Below, piece by piece: positions 1 through 9,381 of a stretch of DNA of 49,404 bases. The stretch comes from Gammaproteobacteria bacterium (GTDB lineage Bacteria > Pseudomonadota > Gammaproteobacteria > Thiohalospirales > Thiohalospiraceae). A model generated the notes under the pieces. It had not been told where the DNA came from and ran no database searches. It saw only the letters and a program-made list of their open reading frames with translations. Every line of letters begins with the position of its first letter. The first letter of the stretch is position 1. Location of the stretch: the NCBI GenBank assembly GCA_015491735.1, contig WFVH01000030.1, positions 1 to 49,404 of the forward strand, written 5' to 3'. Position numbers and translations under genes: made by a program.

Positions 1-150
1 AACTATTCAGCATAGTATGAAACAAGCCGGTAACTGTTCAGATTGCCCCTGAAATTCGTCAGTTCAAGGCGAAAAATGGGAGTTTACGCGTGTAAATGAC
101 CATTTTTCAACGCAGAAATGGCGGATTTCAGGGGTGAGCTGAATAGTTAC
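1..150 (+). repeat. MITE copy 1 (subfamily A), left edge cut by window
   Basis: This is a copy of the 152-bp element seen five more times in near-identical form. Only the first two bases (GT) of the left terminal repeat GTAACTATTCAG lie outside the window; the right end CTGAATAGTTAC finishes at 150. Inside, a second GGTAACTGTTCAG (29-41) starts a long imperfect palindrome running to the right end, with its centre near the ACGCGT at 87-92. By analogy with the complete copies, the bases after it, CAACATGA (151-158), should be the target duplication, so the same octamer is predicted immediately to the left. Confidence 0.93.
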
Positions 151-190
151 CAACATGATTCATTTGTATGTTGCTCCCATTATCCGCCCT

Positions 191-403
191 CTAACAGAGA
201 GAGATATCTGCAAGAACTGCGGGTTTTGAAAACAGATCAGAAATAATGTGATCGGCCAGTATCAATAACGCGATCTGATACCCGGCACGAGCGCTCAAAT
301 AGTCGTCACTTAATATTGTGTTTACTCGCGCAATCAGCCTGTTGAGCTGAAACATGCTTGCGGCTGAAAGCACAACAACAATCAGAGCGACCGCTATCTC
401 CAC
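191..403 (-). CDS. small single-pass membrane protein, unknown
   Basis: I do not recognise this 70-residue protein. It has one strongly hydrophobic N-terminal segment (about residues 3-18, AVALIVVVLSAASMF) followed by a mostly polar or amphipathic tail, so it is probably a small inner-membrane protein. The start is GTG at 403, with a good Shine-Dalgarno AAGGAG about five bases upstream. It overlaps the 3' end of the GFA-family gene by 10 bases in another frame, which suggests translational coupling and one transcript. The strong ribosome site inside the upstream gene is the main reason to accept it as real. Confidence 0.55.
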   Translation of the reverse strand: MEIAVALIVVVLSAASMFQLNRLIARVNTILSDDYLSARAGYQIALLILADHIISDLFSKPAVLADISLC

Positions 404-852
404 CGCCGCTCCTTCGGACCCCTGATCTGAACACTTCCGGCCATCTGGTTTTTCTCAACCCCTGTATCTATCGAACAAATGGATGCTATCTCATCCACCC
501 ACCCCAGCTTGCTTTCACACCATACATTAAACTTTGGCATGATATTCTGTGGGTTATCCAACGTACCAAAATAGATCATGCAGGCGCCCGGATATTTCCT
601 GTTCACGTTAAATAGTGGCGTTCCACAAAGCGAGCAAAAATACTTCTTCCCCTCATCTCTTTGATAAACCCCAAGTTTCTCACGCCCTTTGGTGATCCTT
701 AACGAACGGTAAGGCAAGGCCGCATAGGTGGAAAAGGCTGAACCGTTCATGGCACGACAGAAATTGCAGTGGCAATTAACGATGTTTGCAATCTCCGAAG
801 TGAGAGCGTACCCGATTTCACCACAGTGGCACGCCCCGGTATATCTGCTCAT
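394..852 (-). CDS. GFA-family zinc protein (glutathione-dependent formaldehyde-activating / CENP-V fold)
   Basis: This 152-residue cytoplasmic protein has the cysteine pattern of the GFA (Mss4-like) fold: CHCG at residues 8-11, CHCNFC at 27-32 and FCSLCGTPLF at 72-81. These bind structural and labile zinc. Family members have been linked to glutathione adducts of formaldehyde, but most, including this one, have no proven substrate. An upstream TTG at 867 is in frame, but the ATG at 852 has GGAGG eight bases before it and begins MSRYTGACHC as in relatives, so I start there. It overlaps a small membrane-protein gene at its end. Confidence 0.85.
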   Translation of the reverse strand: MSRYTGACHCGEIGYALTSEIANIVNCHCNFCRAMNGSAFSTYAALPYRSLRITKGREKLGVYQRDEGKKYFCSLCGTPLFNVNRKYPGACMIYFGTLDNPQNIMPKFNVWCESKLGWVDEIASICSIDTGVEKNQMAGSVQIRGPKERRWR

Positions 853-879
853 TCGGAATACCTCCAATGTTCTTCAGAA

Positions 880-3204
880 TCAACCTGGAACAGAGACAGG
901 CGCAGATGCAGAAACAGCCCGTTTTTTATCCCGGTCAAAAATCAGCAACAGCGGTGGCAACAGTAAAAAATCGATAATCAATGCCACGCTGATCGCAACC
1001 GCGGTAAGCGCTCCCATCGCCCAGTTTATCTGGAATACCGACTGCGCCAGGATCAGGAAACCGGCCATCAGCGCTGCCGAAGTAACCAGCAGCGCAACCC
1101 CCACCCGGGTAAAGGCGTAACGTACCGCGTCCTCGGGAGAGAGGTTCAGCTCCCGACGCGCCCGCAGATACTTGCTGAGAAAGTGGACGGTATCATCAAC
1201 AATGATGCCAAGCGCCAGGGCGGCAACAATCGAACTGGCCATGCCAATGCGACCCACAAACAAGCCCCACAGGCCAAACGCCATAGCAACCGGCAGCAGG
1301 TTGGGAACCAGGCTGATCAAGCCGAACTTCAATGAACGCAGGGCAACAATCAGCACCAGTGAAATAAGCACCAGCGCCACAATCGTACCACTGAGCATGC
1401 TGTCGATATTACGCTTGCCGATATGGGCAAACATCAGCGTGGGACTGGCACCGGTGGTGCGCAGATCCGGAGTGTTCTCCATCATCCATCTGCCCGCCCG
1501 CTGGTCCAGAGCGATATACTCCCTGGAGGTCAGGTTTTTAACCGTTACCGTCATCCGTGTACTGGACTTGTCCACATTGAGCTGGTTGTTCAGATCCAGA
1601 CCGTAGGGCAGAGACATCTCATAGAGCAGCAGATACTGCGCAGCGAGATCGCGCTGCTCGGGCAGGCGGTACCAGGCGGAATCATCTCCATGCAGGTTCT
1701 TGTTCAGCCGCTCGAAAATATCGGTAATGACGTTGACGTTATGCACCTCCGGCTGCTGCCGGAACCACTCTGCCAACGCCTTGACCTGACGCAGAAATTC
1801 GGGGTTGGCTACCCCGCCCTCTTCACCACTGTTGAGCGAATAATCGATTACCCCCACGCCGGTGAGATGATCATTGACATGATCCGAATCGGCACGGAAA
1901 GCAATCGACTTGTCGAAATATTCGACAAAATTATCATTCAGCTCATTTTTGGGGATAAACAGAATCAGTACCAGCGCAACGCCGACACTACCCCACAGAA
2001 ACAGGGTTCGGAAACGGATCACCTGTTCCGCCAGCCAGGCCATGCCGGGAGAGTCCTGCTTTCTCATCCGGCGGCGGGTCCGCACCGGCAAAACGGCAAA
2101 CAGCGCAGGCAGCAGCAGAATAGCAAGAAAAAATGCGATCACCACACCGATTGCCGTGGTGGTTCCCAGATGGGCAAAAGGCGGAACCTCGGAAAAATTC
2201 AGCGTCATGAAACCGATGGCGGTGGTCAGGCTGGTGAGAAATACCGGCTGAAAATTAATCCGCATGCTCTCACGCAACGCGGTCAGCTTGTCCTCCCCGT
2301 CACGCATACCGTGCAGCGCCGGAATCAGGATGTGGACGCAATCCGCCACCGCAAGAATCAGCACCACCAGCGGCACCGATGCCAGCGGCGGCGTCATCGG
2401 AAAACCGATCCAGCCGGCCATTCCCATCGAGGCCAGAATGGTCAGAAAAATTACCGCAGAGGTAATCAGGGTTGCGGTAAAACTACGGAACAGCAGCAGC
2501 AATACGACAATCACGCCAGCAAACGCCAGCGGCACCAGCGTTTGCATGTCGCTCTGCGATGCCTCGGGAAAGGCGTTGTCCATCATCACGACGCCGGTCA
2601 GATAGACGCGTGTACCGGGATAATCGGCCCGGATCTCGTCCGCCAGCAATCGTGCGGCAGCCGCCACCTCCGGCACCTCGGCACCCGGATCGATACCCGG
2701 CAGTTCCACTGTCACGTTGATCCCGGTGATATCGGCACCGGTCGTGATCAATCGGTTCAGCAGCAGTTTTTCATTGAGCGCAACCTCGCGGATACGGGGA
2801 ATATCCTCTGCCGCCAGCATCTCCGGATCCACCAGATCCTCCACGATGAGGTCATCTCCCTCTGCGTAGGTATGCTGAAAATTCGTTATGGAATCCACCC
2901 GGGTAGAGAACGGCAGTTGCCAGGCTTTTTCGGTAACCTCGGCAATCATCCTGAGGTTGCGCTCGGTAAAAACATTGCCATCTCCCGGTTCAATGGCAAA
3001 CAGCACATTGTCATTTTTGGTGTAGGTTTTCTGCAGCGCCTCAAACGCGGTCAACTGCGGATTTTCCTCGGAAAAAAACACCCGGTAATCGTTGGAGAAC
3101 TCCAGCCGCGACGCCCCGGCGGTCATCGCCGCGATCGCTGCCAGACAAAAGACGATGACCAGCCAGCGCCAGCGAATAACCCAATCGGTATAACGTTCTG
3201 TCAT
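880..3204 (-). CDS. MMPL/RND-superfamily exporter
   Basis: This 774-residue inner-membrane protein has the two-fold repeated architecture of MMPL/HpnN-type RND exporters. One transmembrane helix (about 12-29) precedes a periplasmic domain, then a five-helix bundle from about residue 220 (LVPLAFAGVIVVLLLLF). A second copy repeats this from about residue 400, ending with helices from about 635 (SGTIVALVLISLVLIVAL). Charged residues within helices (ILAVADCVHIL, GIIVDDTVHFL) are typical proton-relay positions. Family members move lipids or other hydrophobic molecules; the substrate here is unknown. The start ATG overlaps the stop of the tetR gene (ATGA), so the two are co-transcribed and coupled. 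No adaptor or outer-membrane partner lies next to it. Confidence 0.9.
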   Translation of the reverse strand: MTERYTDWVIRWRWLVIVFCLAAIAAMTAGASRLEFSNDYRVFFSEENPQLTAFEALQKTYTKNDNVLFAIEPGDGNVFTERNLRMIAEVTEKAWQLPFSTRVDSITNFQHTYAEGDDLIVEDLVDPEMLAAEDIPRIREVALNEKLLLNRLITTGADITGINVTVELPGIDPGAEVPEVAAAARLLADEIRADYPGTRVYLTGVVMMDNAFPEASQSDMQTLVPLAFAGVIVVLLLLFRSFTATLITSAVIFLTILASMGMAGWIGFPMTPPLASVPLVVLILAVADCVHILIPALHGMRDGEDKLTALRESMRINFQPVFLTSLTTAIGFMTLNFSEVPPFAHLGTTTAIGVVIAFFLAILLLPALFAVLPVRTRRRMRKQDSPGMAWLAEQVIRFRTLFLWGSVGVALVLILFIPKNELNDNFVEYFDKSIAFRADSDHVNDHLTGVGVIDYSLNSGEEGGVANPEFLRQVKALAEWFRQQPEVHNVNVITDIFERLNKNLHGDDSAWYRLPEQRDLAAQYLLLYEMSLPYGLDLNNQLNVDKSSTRMTVTVKNLTSREYIALDQRAGRWMMENTPDLRTTGASPTLMFAHIGKRNIDSMLSGTIVALVLISLVLIVALRSLKFGLISLVPNLLPVAMAFGLWGLFVGRIGMASSIVAALALGIIVDDTVHFLSKYLRARRELNLSPEDAVRYAFTRVGVALLVTSAALMAGFLILAQSVFQINWAMGALTAVAISVALIIDFLLLPPLLLIFDRDKKRAVSASAPVSVPG

Positions 3205-3899
3205 GACCTGTTTTCCTTTTCCACACGCAGTCCATTCAGATAGTGAATCAGCCCGTTACCACAGGCATAGAGCATATCCATACTCTGCGCCGCCTTGGCG
3301 CTGCCGACACACCCCTCCAGTGCGGCGAGCACGAAAATTGCGGTCTGTTCCGGATCGATATCCCTGCGCACCTGACCCCGCTCCCCTGCGTTCCGCAAGG
3401 CGTTGGCAAGAGCCACACGCCAGGAGGAGTAAACCCGCTCCACCCGTTCACGAAACCCGTCATCGATGGGAGACATCTCCTGGGCCAGATTATTCAGCGG
3501 ACAACCCAGACGCAGCATCTCGGTACCGGTCTCCTCCGCCGCCTTGTACATCAGTTGGGTAAAGGTTTCGATGGGATCATCGGCGTTCAGCAGCGGCTTG
3601 ATCCAGAAATCCTCGATGGAAGTGGTGATGATCTCGTCCACCACCGCGTACCCGAGCTCGGTCTTGCTGCTGAAATGGTGATACAGCGCCCCTTTGGTAA
3701 CACCGGTATTCTTCAGTATGCGCGACAGACTCGCCGCCTGAAAACCGTATTGGTAAATTTCATTAAAGGCCGCCTCCAGTAACAACTGCCGGGTCTGTTC
3801 GGGACTGGAATCATCATCACAACAGCGATGAAAGATCCATTTGCTTCTCTGGTGGATCGCTTTACCTGTTTCTTTATGTTGAGCAGAGTTCATGGGCAT
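3201..3899 (-). CDS. TetR/AcrR-family transcriptional regulator
   Basis: This 232-residue protein has a TetR helix-turn-helix at about residues 36-82 (ASLSRILKNTGVTKGALYHHF) and a C-terminal ligand and dimerisation region containing LRLGCPLNNLAQEM and FVLAALEGCVGSA, as in AcrR/YxaF-like members. A 30-residue N-terminal extension with a CC pair is unusual. The start at 3899 has GAGG eight bases upstream. It is first in an operon with the MMPL exporter, overlapping it by 4 bases. Two identical palindromes over its own promoter point to autorepression and ligand-induced expression of the exporter. Ligand unknown. Confidence 0.92.
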   Translation of the reverse strand: MPMNSAQHKETGKAIHQRSKWIFHRCCDDDSSPEQTRQLLLEAAFNEIYQYGFQAASLSRILKNTGVTKGALYHHFSSKTELGYAVVDEIITTSIEDFWIKPLLNADDPIETFTQLMYKAAEETGTEMLRLGCPLNNLAQEMSPIDDGFRERVERVYSSWRVALANALRNAGERGQVRRDIDPEQTAIFVLAALEGCVGSAKAAQSMDMLYACGNGLIHYLNGLRVEKENRS

Positions 3900-3912
3900 T
3901 CAAAACCTCATA

Positions 3913-3958
3913 CATACCGGTCGGTATGGACAACAATACATCCATACCGACCGGTATG
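3913..3958. promoter_or_regulatory. two TetR-type operators in mirror orientation
   Basis: CATACCGGTCGGTATG (3913-3928) and CATACCGACCGGTATG (3943-3958) are exact reverse complements of each other. Each is itself a near-perfect palindrome with CATACC/GGTATG arms, and their centres are 30 bases apart, about three helical turns. The match extends one base on each side (18 bp). One site fills the spacer of the tetR promoter and the other covers the likely transcription start. This is the classic layout for a TetR dimer pair. Confidence 0.85.
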
Positions 3959-3962
3959 TCAA
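3933..3962 (-). promoter_or_regulatory. sigma70 promoter of the tetR-MMPL operon
   Basis: On the minus strand a perfect -35 TTGACA (3962-3957) is followed after 18 bases by TATTGT (3938-3933) as -10. The spacer contains one of the two TetR palindromes and the second lies just downstream, so bound repressor would block polymerase at both points. The tetR start codon is at 3899. Confidence 0.7.
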
Positions 3963-4302
3963 TAGCTGGAAACCAGCACCCCGGCGGAGTAGTGGAGAGT
4001 TGCTATCCAGCAACGGCAAGGCGATCCCTCACCTGCCAACTCCCTACCGCATATAAGAGACCATAAACCGTGCAGATAACTGAACTCCAGACCAAAAAGG
4101 CGTCAGCAATATCTGGCTGAATGAAGTAAACAGGTAGAATAGCCAGACCTCTAACCAGATAGATTATCGATATGACTACCAATACCACTTTCAGAAGAGG
4201 CAGTCTTCGTATCATCCCCGCCCCGGAGAAGGCATAAAGCCCCCAGATAAACAGCACCACCGCTATTGCAAACGTTATAAAGCCGGGATACCACAAACCC
4301 TG

Positions 4303-5434
<1,132 letters not shown>

Positions 5435-5468
5435 AAAGAAAAGCCCCGGGGAAGATTTCCCCGGGGCT
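5435..5468 (-). terminator. rho-independent terminator of the beta-helix lipoprotein gene
   Basis: A perfect 12-bp stem, AGCCCCGGGGAA (5442-5453) with TTCCCCGGGGCT (5457-5468), and a 3-base loop are followed on the minus strand by TTTCTTT (5441-5435). It lies about 85 bases after the stop codon of the gene at 5552-7342. The group IIC intron starts at the next base. Confidence 0.9.
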
Positions 5469-5485
5469 GGTACTCCGTTGCACTG

Positions 5486-5524
5486 TTATTAACCCGGCGG
5501 CACACAATGTTACCGGATCAATAA
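5486..5524. repeat. short inverted repeat, TTAACCCGGC family
   Basis: TTATTAACCCGGC (5486-5498) and GTTACCGGATCAATAA (5509-5524) form an imperfect inverted pair. The same end motifs occur at 16083-16156, and single ends at 11030, 14630 and 15791. It lies just 3' of the beta-helix lipoprotein gene, before its terminator. Confidence 0.45.
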
Positions 5525-5551
5525 TCTATCCAGCTCAAAGAGATCGTGCTG

Positions 5552-7342
5552 TCACTCCATGGCGCCCATGCTGGCGATGGAGTTACGCACACTCCCCTGC
5601 AGATGTTTCACATACTGCATGGTGACTGGAGGAACCCCGACAGGAACCGCCTGTGCGGCCGCCTGAAGCTGCGGCGTGTTCAACGGCGCCAGCGTCTCCT
5701 GATCGATAGGCTGCGGCGCTGCTGAGGTATCCAGCAGATTATCCACTCCGTTCAGCGTGGGTGCATCCGATGCAACGCCGTAGTAACAGTTATCCACGAT
5801 GTCAGGCGCTTTCCAGGTATCCGTAATCCAGTTCTTGCCAAGGTTTACCGTGCCGCCATTGGTATCACCGAAACAGAAATAGGCCGGTGTTTCCGTTTCC
5901 TCGCCGGTAAAATAGACGATATTGTTGAACATCTCCACCACTTCACTCGAAGCGGTATCAGCGCCCCGGTTTCCAAGATAGAACAGACGGAATCGCCATG
6001 AATCGCTCTGATCCTGCTGGATGGAAACCGTATTGTTGTAAAAATACAGTGTTCCTGCGCGTGACAGCGCGGGATCGTTGTCACTGCCATAGTGAACAAT
6101 ATTTCCAGCATCCGTCTGGCTCCCTACGTGATGGAAAAAGTTCCCGTAGACATAGCTGCGCCGGTAGAGGCGATCAGCCTCCTGAACCTTCTGCAACCGC
6201 TCTGCATCGATCGCTTCGCAACTTTCGATGGCGGAACATCCCAGTTCGCGCAGATATTCATCGACAAGGTACCAGGCTGCTGCATCTTCAACTTCCACCA
6301 GATCCAGTACCCGGGAGCTACCGCTATCGAACCAGTTGTAACGGATCACAGAGTCCGAAACACGCTCCTTGAGAGTCGACCCGCCAGAACCCGGAGCATT
6401 GGGGCCAAAACGGTTATACTGGTATATCACGCCAATCCCCTGAATGTATGCGCCATGCTCACGGTAACTGCCGTTCTGCCCGTGGCCATGGAGATAGTTA
6501 CCTTCGATAAGCAGATTACGTGTAAGACTGGCTTCGTTGTACCCCTGTGACATGGTAAAGATGCCATTGCCACAGTTCTCCAGTTCATTATCGCGGATTA
6601 CCACGTTATCCGCTGCCTGAATACGAATACAGGCGGCTCCGCTCTCATAGCTTTCAGTGGTGCCATCGGTTCGGGTGAAGGTGTAGGTGTTTTTGACGTT
6701 ACGGATATGCAGGCCATCGATAACAATGTTATGTACCTTGAGATCGTAATCCCGATTCCACAGCATGATCATCGCCAACGCCTCCATGGGACGGTAGCTT
6801 CCGTAGGCGGGAGAATCATTCACATGGTTCACCGCGCCCTCTCCATCCAGCACGGGGCGCTCTCCGTTGGGACCGGACACACCGCATATGCGGATAGGGT
6901 TCTGCTCACTGCCGTCGGTTCTGATGATGATTTTCTCCCGATAGGGTTCGGAACGGTAATGAATACGCACCGTGTCGCCTGGCCCCAACTCTCCCCAGGG
7001 AACATCGGATATCCGGGTATAACGCTGGCCAGGCCCTACCGGATAGTCGCTGCCGGCACCGCTTGGAACACATGCCTCGGCTGCGAAAAAGCGGACACTC
7101 AACACGCCGGGAGCGCTCTCCCCGTCGTCACTGTTGCCTCCCGGCTCTTCCGGAGAAGTGTCATCCGTCTCACCAACACCGGCGTCCACCTCGTCGTTGC
7201 CGGCATCATCGTTGCCAACAGGGTTTTCCTCCGGTGGCGTCTCTTCCCCATCGGTAATCGGCGGCTCGAGTTGACACCCCCCCAACACAAAAACCAGCAG
7301 GACGGCAAATACCGTCCGGCCAGGAACCAGTCTATCGATCAT
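5552..7342 (-). CDS. secreted right-handed parallel beta-helix lipoprotein
   Basis: This 596-residue protein has a lipoprotein signal peptide (residues 1-22, lipobox LGGC with Cys23). An acidic, Pro/Gly-rich low-complexity linker of about 50 residues ([19 protein letters not shown]) tethers a large beta-helix to the membrane. The helix region shows repeated coils of the PbH1 type, for example [30 protein letters not shown] and [16 protein letters not shown]. Such proteins are often polysaccharide lyases or adhesins of the chondroitinase-B or pectate-lyase fold. No catalytic residues can be assigned from sequence alone. GGGGAAA lies before the ATG. It is monocistronic, with its own strong terminator, and is divergent from the GTPase pair. 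Confidence 0.8.
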   Translation of the reverse strand: MIDRLVPGRTVFAVLLVFVLGGCQLEPPITDGEETPPEENPVGNDDAGNDEVDAGVGETDDTSPEEPGGNSDDGESAPGVLSVRFFAAEACVPSGAGSDYPVGPGQRYTRISDVPWGELGPGDTVRIHYRSEPYREKIIIRTDGSEQNPIRICGVSGPNGERPVLDGEGAVNHVNDSPAYGSYRPMEALAMIMLWNRDYDLKVHNIVIDGLHIRNVKNTYTFTRTDGTTESYESGAACIRIQAADNVVIRDNELENCGNGIFTMSQGYNEASLTRNLLIEGNYLHGHGQNGSYREHGAYIQGIGVIYQYNRFGPNAPGSGGSTLKERVSDSVIRYNWFDSGSSRVLDLVEVEDAAAWYLVDEYLRELGCSAIESCEAIDAERLQKVQEADRLYRRSYVYGNFFHHVGSQTDAGNIVHYGSDNDPALSRAGTLYFYNNTVSIQQDQSDSWRFRLFYLGNRGADTASSEVVEMFNNIVYFTGEETETPAYFCFGDTNGGTVNLGKNWITDTWKAPDIVDNCYYGVASDAPTLNGVDNLLDTSAAPQPIDQETLAPLNTPQLQAAAQAVPVGVPPVTMQYVKHLQGSVRNSIASMGAME

Positions 7343-7378
7343 CGCGATTTCCCCACATCGTTTTCATTAAAGACAGAA

Positions 7379-7420
7379 CCGGGCATGGCCCGGGACAACC
7401 GGTTGTGCGCAACCCGGGCC
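7379..7420. promoter_or_regulatory. nested GC-rich inverted repeats between divergent genes
   Basis: Three inverted repeats overlap here: CCGGGC/GCCCGG (7379-7384, 7388-7393), GGCCCGGG/CCCGGGCC (7387-7394, 7413-7420) and the perfect 12-bp palindrome ACAACCGGTTGT (7395-7406) inside the second. The region separates the divergent beta-helix lipoprotein and GTPase genes. It could be an operator or a leader hairpin; no promoter elements could be fixed around it. Confidence 0.35.
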
Positions 7421-7614
7421 TTTCTCCGTTATTACAAACAGCAACTGTTCTCCGAACCATCCAGAGTTTTGCCTGGTCATTCAAAATGTCGACCGAGACA
7501 GGGGCCAACTTTAGGGAGCGAGGCGAAACCGGAATCGTTTGTCCTGTAACTTCGCCATTCCCTGGCCGGCAGGAAACCAATACAATAGAAAGAGATCTCT
7601 ATTGACGAACACAG

Positions 7615-9381
7615 ATGCTTGATTTCATACAGTTACTGATTCAGCGCTACCGGAGCATGGCGAAAAGGGAGAGTGGCAGCCCCGACGAAACCCCGCCATT
7701 CGACAACACCCTCGCCTCACTGACGCTGGCCGAGGCTGCACTGCACAAACTGCAGCTCAACCGCGAGCGCCCGCAGCATGTGCCGCAGATCGCCGTTATC
7801 GGCCCCACCCAGGCTGGCAAAAGCACGGTCGTGAATCTGTTACTGGGCAGTCCACTGGCCGGCGTCAGTGCTCTGGCTGGATTTACCGTCCACCCCCAGG
7901 GCTTCTATATTGGCGGCTCGGCAGACCGGTTTGACTGGCTGCCGCAGTTCTTCCCTGGTTACGAACAACACACCCGCACCGATCTGGCCGGTGCACCTTA
8001 CCGTGCCTACGCCTTGAGCGACGGGGGTAACAGCCCGCTCCCTCCCTGTATCATCTGGGATACCCCCGATTTCGACTCCATCGATGCCAGCGGATACCGG
8101 GACGCCGTGTTGCGCACGATTGCCCTTGCGGATCTGTTGCTGTTGGTGGTGAGCAAGGACAAGTATGCCGATCAGCGGGTATGGGAGACCCTGAATCTGC
8201 TGCTGCCACTTGGCAGGCCGCTGGTGGTGTGCATCAACAAACTGGGGGAGGAGTCCCGCGAGGTGGTTCTGAACTCCTTTCGCAACCACCTGCGGGAGGC
8301 TGGCATCGCAGTGGACAGATTCCCTGTCTGCACCCTTCCCTATAAAAAAAACCTGGACGAAACCGCCCGCGGCATCGATCCCCGGCAGGCAGAGACGCTG
8401 CGGACCCAATTAACCGCATCACTTGGCCGTATCGATCGCGACGGCCAGCCGCGGCACACCTATGCGTTTATCGGGCTGCACTGGCAAGGGTGGATCAACC
8501 CGATTCTGGCGGAGCACGCCGCCGATCAGGCCTGGAAGGAGATGGTTGAACAAGCCATGGAGTCCGCCCTGAGCGATTACCGCCGGGATTATCTCGATCA
8601 TCCACAGAACTATGAAACCTTCCAGCAGGCTATCGCAGAACTGTTGTCGCTGCTGGAAATACCCCTGCTGGCAGACTCGCTCAACAAAGTGCGCCAAACT
8701 GTCACCTGGCCGCTCCGCCAGCTGATTAGCGCCGGAAAATCCCTGTTTGGCAAGCAGCCTGCGGCAGAATTGCGCAACAGCAATCTGGAACAGCGGCTGT
8801 TAAACCAGATCTGCCATCACACGCTGGTTCATCTTTCCGAGGAGTCCCTGCGCATCAGCGAAACCGAGGCCGCGCAGGCGGACTGGTGGAAATCCATCGC
8901 CCGCAGCCTGCGCAGCCAGCGCCCCGAAATCGAGGAGCAGTTTGCCCGGGCGGTCGAGGCGTACCAGAAAGAGTTTCAGCCGGAGATCGAGCGCAGCGCA
9001 CACAGCCTGTATGAAAAGCTGGAGCAGCAGCCCGCGACACTCAACAGTCTGAGGGCCGCGCGCGTCACCACCGACGCGGCCGCAGTGGTGCTGGCGGTAA
9101 AATCCGGCGGTCTGAGTATCCATGATCTCGTCGTCGCCCCCGCCATGCTGTCTCTGACCAGTATGTTGACCGAAAGCACGCTGGGACGTTACATGGACAA
9201 AGTGGCCGCAGAGCTGAAGCAGCGGCAGCTGGAGATGGTCAACGCCGAACTGCTCACCGAACTGCAGCAGAAGATTTTCCGCTTGAAGGAGGCAATCGAT
9301 CCGGCGCAACGCTTCCGGATCCCGCCCGGAACAGTCACGGCAGCGGAACAGGAACTACGGGAGCTGGAAAATGGCAACTGA
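7615..9381 (+). CDS. large dynamin-like GTPase, first of a tandem pair
   Basis: This 588-residue protein has an N-terminal GTPase domain: P-loop GPTQAGKST (63-71), switch/G3 DTPDFDS (149-155) and a degenerate G4 NKLG (208-211) lacking the usual aspartate. It is followed by a long helical region of about 350 residues. A hydrophobic or amphipathic stretch at about 490-525 (AVVLAVKSGGLSIHDLVVAP) resembles the membrane paddle of dynamin-like proteins. Size and architecture (GTPase, long helical stalk, paddle) suggest a bacterial dynamin-like or related membrane-remodelling GTPase. That is inference; no name is assigned. Its stop overlaps the start of the next GTPase gene by 11 bases. No strong ribosome site precedes the ATG. 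Confidence 0.7.
   Translation: MLDFIQLLIQRYRSMAKRESGSPDETPPFDNTLASLTLAEAALHKLQLNRERPQHVPQIAVIGPTQAGKSTVVNLLLGSPLAGVSALAGFTVHPQGFYIGGSADRFDWLPQFFPGYEQHTRTDLAGAPYRAYALSDGGNSPLPPCIIWDTPDFDSIDASGYRDAVLRTIALADLLLLVVSKDKYADQRVWETLNLLLPLGRPLVVCINKLGEESREVVLNSFRNHLREAGIAVDRFPVCTLPYKKNLDETARGIDPRQAETLRTQLTASLGRIDRDGQPRHTYAFIGLHWQGWINPILAEHAADQAWKEMVEQAMESALSDYRRDYLDHPQNYETFQQAIAELLSLLEIPLLADSLNKVRQTVTWPLRQLISAGKSLFGKQPAAELRNSNLEQRLLNQICHHTLVHLSEESLRISETEAAQADWWKSIARSLRSQRPEIEEQFARAVEAYQKEFQPEIERSAHSLYEKLEQQPATLNSLRAARVTTDAAAVVLAVKSGGLSIHDLVVAPAMLSLTSMLTESTLGRYMDKVAAELKQRQLEMVNAELLTELQQKIFRLKEAIDPAQRFRIPPGTVTAAEQELRELENGN

Noticed and set aside
1423-3243. 606-codon open frame on the plus strand
   Set aside because: It is antisense to the MMPL exporter, with His/Gln/Arg-rich shadow composition and no ribosome site.
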